Assembly (NCBI GenBank): GCA_003254885.1
Contig: QANT01007646.1
Span: 1-64,000 of the forward strand
Reading direction: 5' to 3'
DNA: 64,000 nucleotides
Source of the DNA: Purshia tridentata
Lineage: Eukaryota; Streptophyta; Magnoliopsida; Rosales; Rosaceae
Shown piece after piece: positions 45,722 through 61,905 of the stretch. The first letter of the stretch is position 1. The number at the start of each line of letters is the position of its first letter. A program made the translations under genes and the position numbers. A model generated the notes under the pieces. It saw only the letters and a list, made by a program, of their open reading frames with translations. It was not told the DNA's origin and ran no database searches.

Positions 45722-47207
45722 AAGGGTGGGCACGGGCCAGTTTGGTCCGGTGCTCCACCACAACTATGCGCCGAACCGGGTACTTGACTTTCGGCTTGGT
45801 TCAGCGCAACACACCGGAAAATGGCTTAAAAAACTGAACCAAACCACACCTGGGCCAGTTTCGGTGTGGTTCGGTGCGCCTGTTAGTAACTGGGACGAGA
45901 TTGAGAGACAGAGCCACAGAGGGTGAGATTGCAACTTATATAGCGATTGAGAGAGAGGGCGAGAGTGAGAGGGCTGGAGAGTGGAGGCTGAAATCGTGAC
46001 TGATATCGCAATTGAGAGAGAGGGCGAGCGCAAGAGAGCGGGCTGGAGGAGAGTAGACTGTGGAGGCTGAGATTGCGATTGATATCGCGAGAGTGGAGGG
46101 TGGTCCGGCTGGAGAGTGGAGGCTAAGATCGCAAGCAGAGACGATAGTGAGAGATCGGACTGCCTGGGTTGGTGTGGCTTCGTTCGTGGCTGGGCGGCTC
46201 AGTGAGACAATGAGGGTTTCGTTTCAGGCTTTCAGCCTTAGGGTTTCGATCGAGAGTGAAGGAAGGGTGGGTTTCGTTTGGGGTTTCACTTTCTTCAACC
46301 TTCAAGTTAGGTGAGTCGCACTTGATTAAGTGAGTGTCTGAGAATGAGTGGTCAATTTGGGGTTTCATTTTGGGGTTTGGGGTTTCACTTTGAGGTTTGG
46401 GGGTTTTCACCTCTCAAATTGGGGTTTCAATTCATTTTGGGGTTTGGAGTTTCACTCTTTAGATTGGGGTTTCAATTCATTATTTTTGGGGTTTCATTTC
46501 ATTTTGGATTTTTGGGGTTTAGGGTTTCACTTCTCAAGTTCTCAAATTGGGGTTTGGCCAAACCCCATTTGGCCACAAATCAATTAAATTTTTTTTATTT
46601 TAAACAATAAAGACATAGGCATATACTTAATGCTTATATACCCTAATCTTAGAATCTATAACTCATAAAATATAAATAATAAATATAAGACAATAAAACA
46701 TAGTGATTAAGAATTGTATAGGGTTTAGGGTATATATCATATACTTAGTACTTACATACTTAATAGAGTTTATGGTATATAATTATATACTTATACTTAA
46801 AACTTATATATGTTGTATAATTCCTATAGTTATATATATTATAATTTAAACTATAAAATATAAATTATAGCATATAATAAATATATACAAAGTTATAAAC
46901 ATATAAAAAATTTATAAATTATAATAAAGGGGTTTTTTTGGACTCTATAATATAAATTAAAACATATATAAACAAAAAAATATACATAAAAATTATAAAA
47001 TTACTATATTTAAAAAAATAATTAATTACTTACCCGGGCCGGTCCGGGTTGGTTTGGTTTTAAAAGTAGTAGAATCGGCACCGAAATTGGACCAAGCTGG
47101 TCTAGTCCGATTTTCTCCTCCGACGTTGACTTTTTGGTCAACTCGGGTTTTTTCCCCTTTTTTTGGCTCTGGTGTTCCCGGTGCACGGTTTTTATGCCTA
47201 CCCCTAA
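45722..47207. mobile_element. Non-autonomous hAT-like DNA transposon
   Basis: 1486 bp bounded by a perfect 8-bp duplication. Termini AAGGGTGGGCAC and, inverted, TTAGGGGTAGGCAT are short imperfect TIRs of the kind common in plant hAT elements. Sub-terminal GGTTTGGTTC/CCGGGCC-type words occur on both sides. The middle holds degenerate repeats of a GATTGAGAGAGAGGGCGAG-like unit (about 45890-46140), a zone of TTGGGGTTTCA-like units (about 46350-46560) and AT-rich DNA. No transposase is coded, so mobilisation would need one in trans. Confidence 0.8.
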
Positions 47208-47215
47208 TATTCTCT
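47208..47215. repeat. 8-bp target-site duplication (right)
   Basis: TATTCTCT, matching 45714-45721. Confidence 0.8.
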
Positions 47216-48723
47216 CTCTCTCTTCATTAACTGGGTTGTTTGCCACTGTTGGCATCCACGTTCATGGGAGTGACAGAGTTCCCATTACCCTTCCCTTTTT
47301 TTTGGGTACAATATATGGAGGGCACCATTACCCTTCCCTTTCAATTTCACCATTAATATTATTGTGAAAGGAAAGAAAGAAGGGTCCCAAAGCATGCAGC
47401 GGTGGGGTATATACCCCAATCCAACCCCTAGCATTTGCATGAAGTTGGCATATATTGGTCTGCCTCGATCATCAAGTTGGTACCTGTCTCAGTTGAGACA
47501 TGAGATCGATCATGCAAATCCTACAACTTTAATCTTTAAGTGAGAAGATGGTATTGGAATCTTTTCGACCACATTAATGCCTGTGACGATCAAGATTCCT
47601 AGTTGGTCAATTTCAAGATACCCTGTTTTTATCGACCTGACACGTAGGCTACCTCAACCAGTGGTCTCAATTCGGTGCTTGACAAGGGCTTATCATCACC
47701 CTCTAATTCTATTGATCGATCGATCTCTACCTAGGCATCATCATGTTCATGCATTAATTAACATCTACTCTGTGAGTGAGTGTGGGCCACTTTATTCTTC
47801 ATACTTTTTGTATCAATCTTTATTAATTTCAATTAGCAAAATTTCAAGTCGGTTAGACTACCGTAGTCACTAGTCTAATCACGGTAGTTAGTGGCATAAG
47901 CCGTGATAAAAGTCTTAAAAAGCCAATTAATATTTAAGGATACGATTAGGGTTTATATTATCTGTCACAATCACACGCTACTGAAATTAATTACGTGAAT
48001 TGAGGAACTGACATGCAAGAGCATGATGGACACCTATGTATTCAAAAGTTCTAACAATTTGGTTCACATGAATATGCATTTTATTCGTAGAAATAATGCA
48101 CGCAATGATGATATTCGAGAAAAAATAATACAATAGGCATCATACAATTTTGAATTGCATGATGTATGTGTTGGTGTAGTGGCGGCTGCTACTATATAAT
48201 TTCAAATAATTAGGTTTCCTATTGCAATACATATTCATACAAACTCATCATACCTTTATTGAAAATACAATGAAAGGTTGACTAAGACATCCAATTGCAA
48301 CTGCAAGCTGATCCTCGAGTTCATTTGCTTAATTGATTAAGATGGCATGCAATTAATATATATATATTGACAAAATAAACGATCGTCTGGTTCTATTCCA
48401 ATGAATTTGTCTAAGCCAGGTCGCAGTCGAAAATCTCGCAATAATATAAGTCTTCCACTGAGTTTTACATTCTTTTTTTAGTCGAGAGTTTTACATTTCA
48501 CTTCAAAAAATTTCACACAACTCAAGCTGTAATTCTTAAAAATATAATTTCCTCTTTTTTTTTTTTTTTTGAATAATACAAATTTACATGTGCATCAGAT
48601 TACAATATGGATGCCGTTGGAAAATTGGCTTTAGTTTAATTTTGTTATTCACCATATTTTTAATTAAAGTATGACCTTTTTTTGTCCTTAAAAAGTGGAT
48701 TTTCTACGTCAACTGTTTGAATT
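47216..48723. other. Intergenic DNA
   Basis: AT-rich, with a T-run near 48556. Short open frames only; nothing recognised. Confidence 0.4.
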
Positions 48724-48981
48724 TTGGATGGTCAGACTTTAAGTAGCCCAGTTTATAAGTGGCGCGATACTGTTGAAGTTCGGTTGATCGAATTGGGCCA
48801 AAATCAGAAGCCCAACCTTGATTTCAGTTTAGAAGGTCCTCGTGGCCTTTACATGGGTGAAATAAGAAAATACTTCAGAGCCATCCATAAGTTGGCAGAC
48901 TGTCTTGCTACAGCTAAAGAAGGATGTCCCTCCAACAGGAGAGAGATTGGGACTGTTTCGGACTTCAAACATGTTGAATAA
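48724..48981 (+). other. Unrecognised 85-codon open frame
   Basis: Begins MDGQTLSSPVYKWRDTVEV and ends VSDFKHVE. Composition is protein-like (mixed charged and hydrophobic residues), and the DNA is less AT-rich than its flanks, so it may be a small exon or a gene fragment. No family was recognised and no splice partners are evident. The minus strand is also open over part of it. It may equally be chance. Confidence 0.2.
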
Positions 48982-49372
48982 AGGAATAGGTTGAATGATT
49001 TCAAGCACATCATACTCCAAATAATAATGTATATAACTACCTTAAAATGGTCATAGCCCTTGCTGAATGTGTTAATGTACAAACTAATTCAAAATGATAT
49101 ATGCTATTCCAGTAAATCCCTTTTTTTTCCCTCTCCCTCTCTCTCTCTCTCGTCAGATCAAACAAGATTCTTATTGCAGCTTTGCGGGTAAGCCCAAAAA
49201 AAAAAAAACATTAAAAAAACAGTTGACTATTGCCTCCCATGTTTCTTGACTTATAGTTCTTTTGTGATACTCGATCTGTTGCCCCACACCAGAGGAAACC
49301 CTTCTTCTTCGAGCTGACTCATGCTTTCCAAAGAAAAAAAGGGATGATGCTTACATAAGCAGAGACAAAAAC
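48982..49372. other. TFIIF beta 3' flank
   Basis: Contains a (CT)n run near 49132-49151 and an A-run near 49196-49208. No gene is seen. Confidence 0.4.
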
Positions 49373-51691
49373 TTAGTCGGCAGTTGTGTCCTCAACAGAT
49401 TTCTTGTACTCCGGCTTAAGCTCATAAGTACCCTGGTTGGTTCCCCTCTTGTTGTACACACAGAGGTCATTCAGTATCTCTTTCAAGAATTGCTGCAGAT
49501 GAAGAAAACCCCAAACATTGTAATGATTGCTCAGTCAAAGCAAACAGTATCTAATACATTTTGATGACATATATGTAAAGATTTGAGCAATTAATATAAA
49601 CATAAACATTCTAAATTTCTATTTACTGATAAGTTACAAAATCTGATTATACCATTTAGCTATGCATAATAAGGAAACGGCTAAAAGACATACCGCAGGT
49701 TGATCAGTCTCTTGCACAAGCTGCTTCAAGGCCCAATTTGGTTGTCTTTCAAATAACTTGAACATTATATCCTCCAGTTCCCCACGATCCCTTCTAGTCC
49801 TTTTCATGTCTGATTGTTTAACTGGTACAGTTTTCTTCTTATCCTACCATAGATGATTTAAAATATTATTCCTACGTTCCTTCTAAGCATGCAGCTAAAG
49901 CATATTTGGGTAAACAACTTAGAATTTCTTTGTTAAATAGCATAACATTTAAAGGACAAACAAACCCTAAAATTTGTATCGATATAATTGCACCTCTTCT
50001 CTACAAAACGAGTAATATATGTATTCCATTTTACTCTTTGGCTCATAACATCTTTGGTGTTTCCTAGGGCACCTGAACATTAGGCATGTATAGTGCTTCT
50101 ATCCCACACTTATCAGAAATGTTACTACGATATATAAAAGAAGGGCAGCAACAAGAAAGAACGTGCAAGAAAAAAAAAACTGTAATCCAGAGAAGCAGGA
50201 CGTTTCTCACAATGTTGGTATTAGTTGTGAAGAGAATGAATAGGCAGGAAGTTGATACCTTGGAAGTGGATGAAATCAAGCCAACCATACCAGGCATGGG
50301 CCTCATATTTACTCCCCGGTCATTGTCAATCACCTTCAAATGAATTAAAGCAACAAGAGAGAAAAATAAATCTACCATGCATTTACGACAATAGCTGCTA
50401 TAACAGAAACATGTGGAAGAAAATGGGTACCTGTACTTGTCTATTTTTTATCATGGACTTCTCTGTCCTTTCACGGCACAACCTCCCATACTCTTCAATG
50501 TTTGAACCATGGGGCTTCATGTCAAACTTGTGTTCCACTTTCCCTTCCATAGCAACCTTGCCTGAAATGAAGGCAAAATGTAATTTAAAAGGGGTAAAAA
50601 GTAAAAGGTGCTGCAACTACAAGAGAAAGGGTAAGCAATTGGGTCCTGGATAGATAAAGGCATAAAGCTATTAGTGAAAACGATTTGTGCAGGTTAGCCC
50701 AAGTAGTTGGATTCCCTTGCATTCATATCCATGGTTTTAGTTGATGAATTACAGCCAATCATCTAAAACAGAGATAAGCTTATGTCCCAGCACCCAATTT
50801 CCTCATTTGTCTAATATGCAGTTATTCAAATTATACAAACTGGCTTCTTAGTCATCTAGGCAAAGCTCCATGATCCCTAAGATCATATCCGCATAGCATA
50901 GCATAGCATGAAATCACAAACACGGTCATGAAAGAGAAACAAATTTTTGAAATCAACACAAAGTTGAAATATTAGTTCTAAAGTGCATTAAACAAAAAGA
51001 ACAATTATATTAGATATTTTACAAATAAAACATATAAACATGCATCAGAAAATCTAATTTCTGATCCTCACCTTGATTTGTCTCAGAAAAAACGCACATG
51101 GGAACAAAGTCTTTAAACATATTCAAAGAATAACTTTTCGGAATCTTCAGAGTCTCAGAGCCAGCCATCTCCATTGTGAACTGATTACAAATTTGGAAAG
51201 TGTAAACAATGGAGAATTGGAATTGAGAAGAGAAGCATGCAGTTTGAGACCAAACGTTGTTGGTATAAAGAGAATGCCTGAAGCCTGGGATCACTAATTA
51301 GCTTAAATTCTAATGTTCTAAAAGAACACAGACCACCCAATCAATGCAGTGAACAGCACAATACAAATTAGGGTTATGCTGAAAAATAAGTACCAATTCT
51401 GCTGCTAAACTCTTGAAAATTCTAGCCCTAGTTAAGCAAATTATGCATAGAATTATTGAATTGTAACAGCAGCCGATGAAGAAAATTGACCTCGAGGGAA
51501 GAGTCGGGGTCGTCGGCGCGGAGGGGATCGAGGGAGAGGATGACTTTGGCGACCGGGTGGGGATCGGAGGGAGAGTGAGCCTTCCATGACTTGGCGACGA
51601 CCACCGGACACTTCATCAGCCACACCGGACTCTCTGACTTCCCAGTATCCACGTTGTTGCTGCTGCTACTATTACCGCGCTCGTCGTCCAT
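49373..51691 (-). CDS. Transcription initiation factor IIF, beta subunit (RAP30)
   Basis: Six exons: 51691-51491, 51180-51072, 50561-50431, 50333-50259, 49843-49694, 49492-49373; 261 residues, in frame throughout. An acidic Ser/Asn-rich start precedes the N-terminal dimerisation domain (about 22-125), with VWLMKCPVVVAKSW and AKVILSLDP. The middle contains VEHKFDMKPHG, RLCRERTEKSM and VIDNDRGVNMRPMPG. A C-terminal winged-helix domain (about 180-250) includes RTRRDRGELEDIMFKLFERQ and FLKEILNDLCVYNKRG. TFIIF pairs with an alpha subunit, binds RNA polymerase II and helps promoter loading and early elongation in the nucleus. An in-frame ATG lies 36 codons upstream, but the conserved start fits 51691. 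Confidence 0.93.
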
Positions 51692-53133
51692 CTCAAACCA
51701 TAGAGAGCTTGACCAGACCCAAAGTAGCCGCAAGTCAAATATGTAAGAGACGGACGTTCTCACTCTCTGCCTTTGCGACTCTGCTTCAATACTACGCACT
51801 GCCGCATTTTCACCTTCGCAAACTTCGTTCGTGTCGGTACAGTATTGGCTCAGTATAGAAGGGTGTTGTCAGTTTTGTTGACTTTTCCTGATTGCAACCT
51901 ATATATAATACAGTTTGTTTTAATGTAGGGTTGAGCGCGCGACCTCTCTACCTGTAAATAAGGCGCTAAAGTAAATAATAAAACGGCAGCGCTTCTGATT
52001 TCATTTGGCTTATTATTTGGTTTGTCCTTCAGAAATATTTTAAATTCTCACATTACCCTTAATGTTTATTTTGTCTTACAATGTTACATCATGTAGAGCT
52101 AGATTGGGTCGGGTCAGACCCATATCAACCAAATAACCGACCTACCTAACTAATTGAGTTTGGCTATTTTCTACAATCAATAATTGACTTGAAACTATTA
52201 TGGGTCAGTTGCGAGTCAGACAATCGATAAAATCGATATATATATGTCAGGTTGGTAATGGTTTTAATCAATTTTTCTTTTTTTCCTGCACATTTCTAAA
52301 TTTCTAATAAATTACCAAATACTAATACTCATTACAAACCAGTCTACAACTTTCTGCACATGTTCATCGATAACCAAACTAACCCAACATCAAAGTTTGG
52401 TGGCAAACTTTCTGCAAGCACGTCATTTCTTGATTATCAAACCAAGAATGAGTGATATTACAATGCAGCAAATGCTATACAACGTTACAATGGAAGAAAA
52501 GGAAAAAGCACAATTAAAAACAAACATCACATAATTGGGTAATACACTGATTGTGATATGCATATTTTAATTTAATAGTGGAATACTAAAGAGAGAGATG
52601 AACTTACATATTAGGGATTTATTAATTAGAGCAATTGAGAGACAAAGAGGGTGACGAGTTGAGCATTAAAGAGAAAAACTTGCGTGTAATGAGAGCATAC
52701 ACTATTCATTTCACAACTTTCTCACTTGTTATATTATTATTTTCACAATAAATGAGTATATGACTAATAAGAAATATTGTAAAATGTGAATGTATACACT
52801 CATTAAATATAAATTTTTTCTTTTAAGAAAGAAGTATCAAGAAAAATTAATAAATGGGAGGATTTTATTTTGTAGGGAGAAAAGTCGCAACAAGTATAAT
52901 AAGTAGAAGGCTAGTACAGTAGCAAGGAATAGCAACCCATCTCTTTCTGGTATTTGTTTTGTAGCACAACTTGCTGACAAATGCATGAATAGAAACAAAC
53001 CACGTGTTTCCAAAGTCACAATCTTCTGGGAAGCACACCCGCACACCATAAACTCCAAATTTACAAATATCTCATTTCATCTCTCCAATATAACCACTTC
53101 CTTTCTTCAAGCTCCTCACTCCCCACACTAACA
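51692..53133. other. Divergent intergenic region between TFIIF beta and the RD19-like gene
   Basis: The first 160 bp are the GC-richer TFIIF upstream leader. At about 52095-52265 GGGTCGGGTC/CGACCTACC-type words resemble parts of degenerate hAT elements, without clear ends. A CACGTG G-box core lies at 53001-53006, 128 bp before the protease ATG. No gene is seen. Confidence 0.45.
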
Positions 53134-55019
<1,886 letters not shown>

Positions 55020-58000
55020 ATTAAGGAGAGGTATCATGTTATTCAAGTACTACAGTATTAGGCATGTGGCGCTAAATTTGTAAATATATCATGGTGGTAA
55101 TAAGTTTATGCCATGGTTATCCGATGTTGAACTTGTATCTTATTTATGTGTTTTTTCAACCTGTCATACGCTATCATTGCTTATTCAAACAGTAGTGTTT
55201 GGTGTAGTAAATTTATAATTGTACTCCTATTGTAAGGACTTGAGCGGGGCTTCTTACTGGGCCAGTCTGCTAAATTGGTTTGAACCAACTCCTCCTCCTT
55301 TAGATTAGCCTGCTGACCCAACCGTCTCATTTTCATGGGCTTTCCTGCTAAATTAGTTAGGCCCAACTTCTCTTTTTTGGGGTTTGTGCTGTGCTTCTCA
55401 ATAAGGAGTAAATGTTTTTAGTAACAATATATATATATTCATTGTGTTTATTGTTGTCATTACGTGATTTAATACGTGATAAAAGATAAACTCATAATGA
55501 ATACATCCAAAAATTTCCAAGTTGAGAACATATAATATTGAGTGGAAATTATCTGATTCAGTTTTCATAAAATTGCGAAGCAGGCATTGCACCCCCTTCC
55601 TTTTGTTCGTGCAGTGTGTGTGTGTATGCGTTTGCATTATTTCGTTTAGTTTCTCTTTGCTCCGAGACTGAGGCTTTGGCAAAAGAATGATGTGTAACCT
55701 TTCATGAGACATAATGACAGTTTAGCGGCCAATATACCAATAATCTGCTTTATAAAGGGGAACCTACCGTCTATAATATTCAGTCTAAAAATCTAAATTC
55801 TCATGATGTCGGGAAGTGGGCACATGCTCTGCCACTCAGACCCCACACCAATTTTAACTTGGACCCACCCTACACATATACTGTAGGGACCACTAGTATG
55901 TAGCGGTGGCCCCACCATTACATACGTAATTAGGTTGTATTTTACTATTATATACATAGACAATTCGACATTGACATTTTATTATTTCGTAAATAACAAG
56001 AATAAAATATGGGAAGGGAATGGTGGATATATTTGCAAGACATGATAGTCAATTAGTCATTAGTCACATAAACTTGTCCCATGCATTCACATTTCACACT
56101 GTGCGTGTCTGGTCTTTCTGGTCCTCGTGGACGTGCAATTTTTATTTGGGTACCCCTACTCCGTTATGTGTGCTCAGTAGTGGTGTAAAACTGTAAACAT
56201 TTTAGTAATTATTTTTTTAACTTTCTTCATAAAGTCATGCGATTATGCTAGTAACTTTCTTCATTTGGGAACACATGCAAATTAACTGTTCATGATTAGC
56301 CCGTCTATGATTGCAATGGTCTTATGGGTATTGATTCAGCTTATCATAATGACTAAAATCTAAGAGAATTACTTTAACATTGGTTACTACCAGCATATGT
56401 TTGGAAGATAAGACAATGATTATAGTAATACTAGAATTATCAAACTAAATATTAAGTTTTGAATACCAAATAACAAACAAATGATATAATGATATTTAAT
56501 TACTACCTAGAAACATAGTTTCAAATTCTTAAGTGTGGCAAAATATACACAAATAAAACTTTATTAATGAAAGAGTCAAACAGACCGGCATAGGTTAAGA
56601 TTACCTCTTTGTCACACCTTAATTAATGCGGTCCGGTTGAAAGTCTGTATATCTACCACTTTATAATATAGACTCGTCCATATTTTCTTTAAGACCCTTA
56701 CCATGAGATCTTGTCTTGTTGTCGCTGATAAACATGCGATCGATATATGCAACATAACATATCCAAGTGACATGTTGCTCAAAATCTTGGATCTGAATTT
56801 TAAGATTTATTTTCATGCATTTGATATTACCCATGATGGACCAACGGTCAATTCATCAGCATTCAAAAGTGCATGTAATATATTTTTTTTTTAATGCATT
56901 GAATATATATTACTCTAAATAATGAAATTTATTTGATAATATTTTGATGATCAAATAATTTTTAATTAAATTAAATTTTTACATAAATAATTTAAAAATA
57001 ATTAAATCAGACTATTAAACTAAAGTAGAATAATAATACAAATTAAAAGAGGAATGTGAATAGGGAAAGTAAGTGGCATTTTCCGAAAGTAAATATCTTC
57101 ATAAAAATATTTGAAAAATAAAGCTTTTTCCACGTGGGTTAAGCATGAATGAGGCTGAGCCTTGAGGGAACCTACAGCTTTCCCTTTCTTGGTAAAAATT
57201 GAGCTTTTGACATCCGGCATATAGAGTTGGAAGAGTTTAGAGAGAGAGAGCAGAGTGAGAGGATGAGTCAACTTGAAGGAGAAAGCACTGGGCTCGAGAC
57301 TGAGAGAGAGAGAGAGAGAAACGCTGAGATGCAATAATTGGGACTTCCACACATCCATCATTCATCTCCAATTAAAACCCCCATCCTCTTTTTCTCTCTC
57401 CATCCATTTCCTTTTCTTTTCCGGAAACCCTTCCCACTCTTTATTTTTCCTTTTTTCCCCCACCTCATAATTAAATTGATAATACCAAGGAGGCCCTCAT
57501 TAAAATTTCAATTACTACTTTCACTAATTAGTAAAGCTCAATCTCATTTAAATTATATTAAAATACAACTAAAGCATGACTACTAATTAATGTGAATTTT
57601 CTCTCTCAAAAATTTGATTGAGGGAGAGTTGGTATTGACAATAAAGCAGGCAAGGCCACATTGCCTCGGGTCCCTATGCCACCTTTTTACCCTATTTCTG
57701 GGGGATTTTTTTGTCACTAAAACATGGGATTAATTTAATTAATCTGTTTTCTTTATTTTTGTTGTTCTAAAAAAGAGTATAATAAAGATTAAAGGATGAG
57801 GCATTTGTTTAACAGGTCCTGAGTGACCAGAGTCAAGGGCAGTGTACGGCGTGACTACGGCTAAGGCGGCCGGAGACCGTACCTTTTTTAGTTTATATAT
57901 AATTGAAATCCAATAATTAGTGGGCACTAATTTGGGGGATTCACGTGATCGTCTTTGATGAAAAGCCAAATTTCTCTTACTAAACTACCTTTTGGTCAAA

Positions 58001-60085
58001 TGCTTTATATGCTGCTTTCTACTACCAAAACTTCAAAGAGACAAAGACTAGTTGGATGAGTACTTACAGTTTCTTTTTATTCTTTTGTTTGGGAAAAATA
58101 TATCATTTCGAAGTTCTATATAGTGGGGTAAAATTTTTGTTGCATTTAGCATGAAATATTGTACCTCATTAGGTTTGCATTATCTTTCTTGGTTTCTAAG
58201 TTTCATAAAACTTTTAAGACTTTTTTAAGTGATAAAAAGAAAGAGAAAAGGAAAACTCTTCAATCGATGAAGGGAAAAAAAATGAAAATAATAGATTGTG
58301 GTTTGTTGTTGTATATATAAATTTTAAACAACATTGCTTATCGATCTCTTTATGCAGGATTGGCTCCTTTAACATTTAAAAAACAACTGTTTATATTACC
58401 TTTGTGCCTCGTTTATATATGCATATATTTTTGTGCAAAAACACTATTCAAATACAAATTCTCTTGCGCTACAACCCAAAAAAGTCATGCACCAAAAAGC
58501 ACAAACACTGTACGATTGAAAACATGTGGCACCAATGTTTAAAAAAGCAAAAATCATAAATGTTTTAATCACATGGTGCAAAACCTAGATACGAAATGTG
58601 AGAGAGAGGGTACTTCATATAAAGATGTGAGATTAATGTGTGTGGTATATATGCAAACGCTTGTCTTAGATTAATTCTACATTTTTTATTTCATATTAAA
58701 AAATTATTGTAATTAATTTCGAATATTGTAAATCGAAAGAGTTGTAGATGTTTTGGGATTAAATAGTAGTCAAAATTCCATGTAAAAAACTTTTAGCAGA
58801 TAAAACGCGTGCTTTATACTGTGTGTCTACCTAAAATGTCTAAGCTTAGATTAAAAAACAATGTGATTATTATGAATACCATCGAAAAATTTCCAAGTAC
58901 AAGGTTAAGTTTGAAAATGGATTTGTTGCCTGCTGGCATATAACGAACATTGATCTGGAATGCATGTCCTACAGTAGTACATAGGAACACAGCCCCTCTA
59001 GCCTAATTTCTGTTAAATATAGCATAAAAGATGTTGACCTTGTTAAAACCACAATTACTCTTCTCAACATTCAACAACAACACAACTGTACATAAACCAA
59101 TTTTGTATCAATTAGTCAATCGCTAAATGATTACTCGAAGAATTTTGAGTGGAATACGAGGCATCATTGGACGAGAAAACAAAATATACGCAGGGCCCTA
59201 GAATTTCGTAAAGCTCGAAATTTTGGCCTCAAAAATGTTTTTTAATTTTTCACACAGTCTTTGGATAATTTTACGCGTTTTATGATGCTTCTTGGTCGTC
59301 AATCACAGGCACTCATACAACCCCTGATTTAAATACGTGATTTGTAAAATTACACGTGGCGTGTATAGAGACGTCTGTGATGGAACGCTTGGAGGAATTT
59401 GGGGACGATAGACATGTTATTTTTTAGGAGGTAGATCGAAAATGGGTAAAAACAATCTTATTTATAGGGATATGGTCAGAAAAAGTACTAGCGGGTTTTC
59501 CGGTGCAATGACGAATAAGCAAAAGCTGATTCTCTGACACGTGGAAGAATATGGACCGTTGGGTGTGGTCATACGACGACTAGGATTTAATCGTGCTCGA
59601 TGAGGTTCATTGAAACTGGAAGAAGACTATAGAGAGATGTGGCTAGTGATAGATTTTTATTTTTTTGGTTCGTTTTTTGCACTCAGTCTCTCTCAGTTCT
59701 AACTCATTCACAGTCCCAGTCTCTTTCTCTCTCTCTCTCTCTTATACACAGAGAAAACTTGCATATGTGACAGACAGAGAGATAGGTTATTTTGAAAGAG
59801 AGAGAGAGGGAGGGAGTTGGCATAGTTGTCTTAAATGAGAGGGGTTAAGTAGCAGAGTGGGTGCAGTTTCCATGGCGGCGTTGCAGGGCTCTAATTCCGT
59901 GACATTATTGCTTCGAATTAATACGACAGAGAAATATTGAAAACCCAACTCATCAATTCAAGCAAGCAAGCTAGCAAAACCATCTATCTATCTTCGTTTG
60001 TTTTCTACCCTAAAATATTCCCAACCAACAATTGCCTCTCAAAAAGCTGCCAAAACCCCCATAACGAAATCACTGCACCTAGTTA

Positions 60086-60123
<38 letters not shown>

Positions 60124-60348
60124 CTTTCACACGCAGAGAAGCAGAACGAGTTCAAAGAAGTAAAGTTTTTTCTTTTTGTTTGCTACAGTGTTGAGACCCT
60201 GGAAAACCCAGGTATCAGAATCAGTAGGCACACTGATCTTGAAGATTTCCAAAGCTGGGACATTAATTTCTTGGTAGGAAGCTTCTGATATGGATTTTTA
60301 CCCCAAATTGAGGTCATCAGGGGTAGTGTCAGTTTTTCTGTGCAAGAA
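55020..60348. other. Large gene-poor region before the SRS gene
   Basis: About 5.3 kb without a supported gene. Contains a (GA)n run at about 57301-57319, CT-rich DNA at 57360-57460, a GA-rich zone at 59790-59820 and the (TC)16 at 60089-60120. The last 400 bp are probably the SRS leader. Short open frames resemble nothing known. No known microRNA was recognised. Confidence 0.5.
60089..60120. repeat. (TC)16 microsatellite in the probable SRS leader
   Basis: Sixteen TC units about 230 bp before the SRS ATG. CT-rich tracts are common in plant 5' leaders. Confidence 0.9.
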
Positions 60349-61122
60349 ATGGCTGGGGTTTTCTGCCTAAACGGAAGCGGAAGAGAATTGGGAGCTGCAA
60401 ACACAAACAAAGAAGTAGAAGGAGAAGAAGAAGATCAAAGAGGAGCAGCAGCAGCAGGAGGAGGAGGGAACTTGTTTGTGTACAGAAACGAAGAGATCTA
60501 CAACGGACGGTTTGAGATATGGCCTTCGCAGTACCATCACCACCAACACCAAAACTTGAACTACTATTCGTTTGGGGTGGATCCTAGTTACAGCCGAAGA
60601 AGCTTGGACGACAACGTAAACAACAACAACCACAACAACGTAGACTCTGCGGATGAGTCGTCGGGGTTGAGACTAGCGGTGATGAGAGAAGGAGGAAGTG
60701 GAGGCGGATTAGGAAGCGGCATGAATTGTCAGGACTGTGGGAACCAAGCCAAGAAAGACTGTCCTCATTTGAGATGCCGAACTTGTTGTAAGAGCCGAGG
60801 GTTTCAGTGCCAAACCCACGTCAAGAGTACTTGGGTTCCTGCAGCCAAACGCCGCGAAAGGCAGGAACAATTCTCTGCTTTGCAACAACAACAGCAACAA
60901 CAACAAGAACAGCAGCAGCTACAACAGTTTCGAGGAGAAAATCCCAAAAGACAGAGAGAGCATCAAGGGTTTGCCTGCGTTCGTTTACCCACCAACGCCA
61001 CCACGTCAGGTAAACTTAATTGTACTTTGCAATAAAAACAAACATGTAAAGATCCACATCCACGCACCTGCAAACAAATTAAAAACCCACCAAAGATTTT
61101 TAACATGGATTTGGACTCAATT

Positions 61123-61161
<39 letters not shown>

Positions 61162-61905
61162 AGTCCTGTCCATCAAGAATTTCCAAAGAAACTGTATAGC
61201 TCAACCAGGTAATAGTATTCGTAAGATCTTGATGGAGAGCAAAATCTATCTGGATTTTCATGGTCGATGAGTACCAGTTGATCCCATCAAATCCATGTAA
61301 TCGATCGTTTGCGTGTGGGAAAGTCCACCCACTCTCCTCCTTTAATTTCTTCTTTTCTTTCTACCACTGTTTGCTAGTAAAACTGACGAAATGTTCCATG
61401 AAATTCATTTCTTAGATCACACTACTCATCATATATGCTTTCCATTTTGCTTTTTTTAATTAATTTTATCTTTCTTTAATTTGCCTATTTTTGGAGCATG
61501 CTAGGGTTGGAACTGGGACAATTTCCACCTGAAGTGAGTTCTCCAGCGGTGTTCAGGTGCGTGAGAGTAAGTGCAATGGACGACGCGGATGATCAGTACG
61601 CGTATCAGACGGCTGTGAACATCGGAGGCCATATGTTCAAGGGAATTCTCTACGATCAAGGTCCCGACGGACATTACACGACGGGAGGCGAAAGCTCATC
61701 AGGAGCTCAGCATCATCATCATCATCATCATCATCAACAACAACAATTTAATCTAATAACAGCAGGCGGCACGGCCACAACGACCAACGTTAACAGTAGC
61801 AGCAGTAACCCATCTAGTCAGGCGTTGCTTGACCCATCACTGTTTCCAACTCCACTCAATGCTTTCATGGCTGGTACGCAAATCTTCCCACCCCCGAGGT
61901 CTTAG
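60349..61905 (+). CDS. SRS5: SHI-related sequence (SRS/STY) zinc-finger transcription factor, SRS5-like
   Basis: Two exons: 60349-61009 and 61505-61905; 353 residues. The ATG at 60349 begins MAGVF, like SRS5 MAGFF. The RING-like zinc finger lies at about 126-156, with Cys and His in the order [26 protein letters not shown], followed by [15 protein letters not shown]. The IGGH domain lies at about 235-285 ([15 protein letters not shown], then [19 protein letters not shown]). The end, [14 protein letters not shown], matches SRS5. Gln-rich (about 180-195), Asn-rich and His-rich (about 301-309) runs are coded by triplet repeats. SRS/STY factors activate auxin biosynthesis (YUC) genes and shape gynoecium, stamens and leaves; they act in the nucleus. 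Confidence 0.94.
61129..61158. repeat. (AT)15 microsatellite in the SRS intron
   Basis: Thirty bases of AT repeats inside the single intron of the SRS gene. Confidence 0.9.
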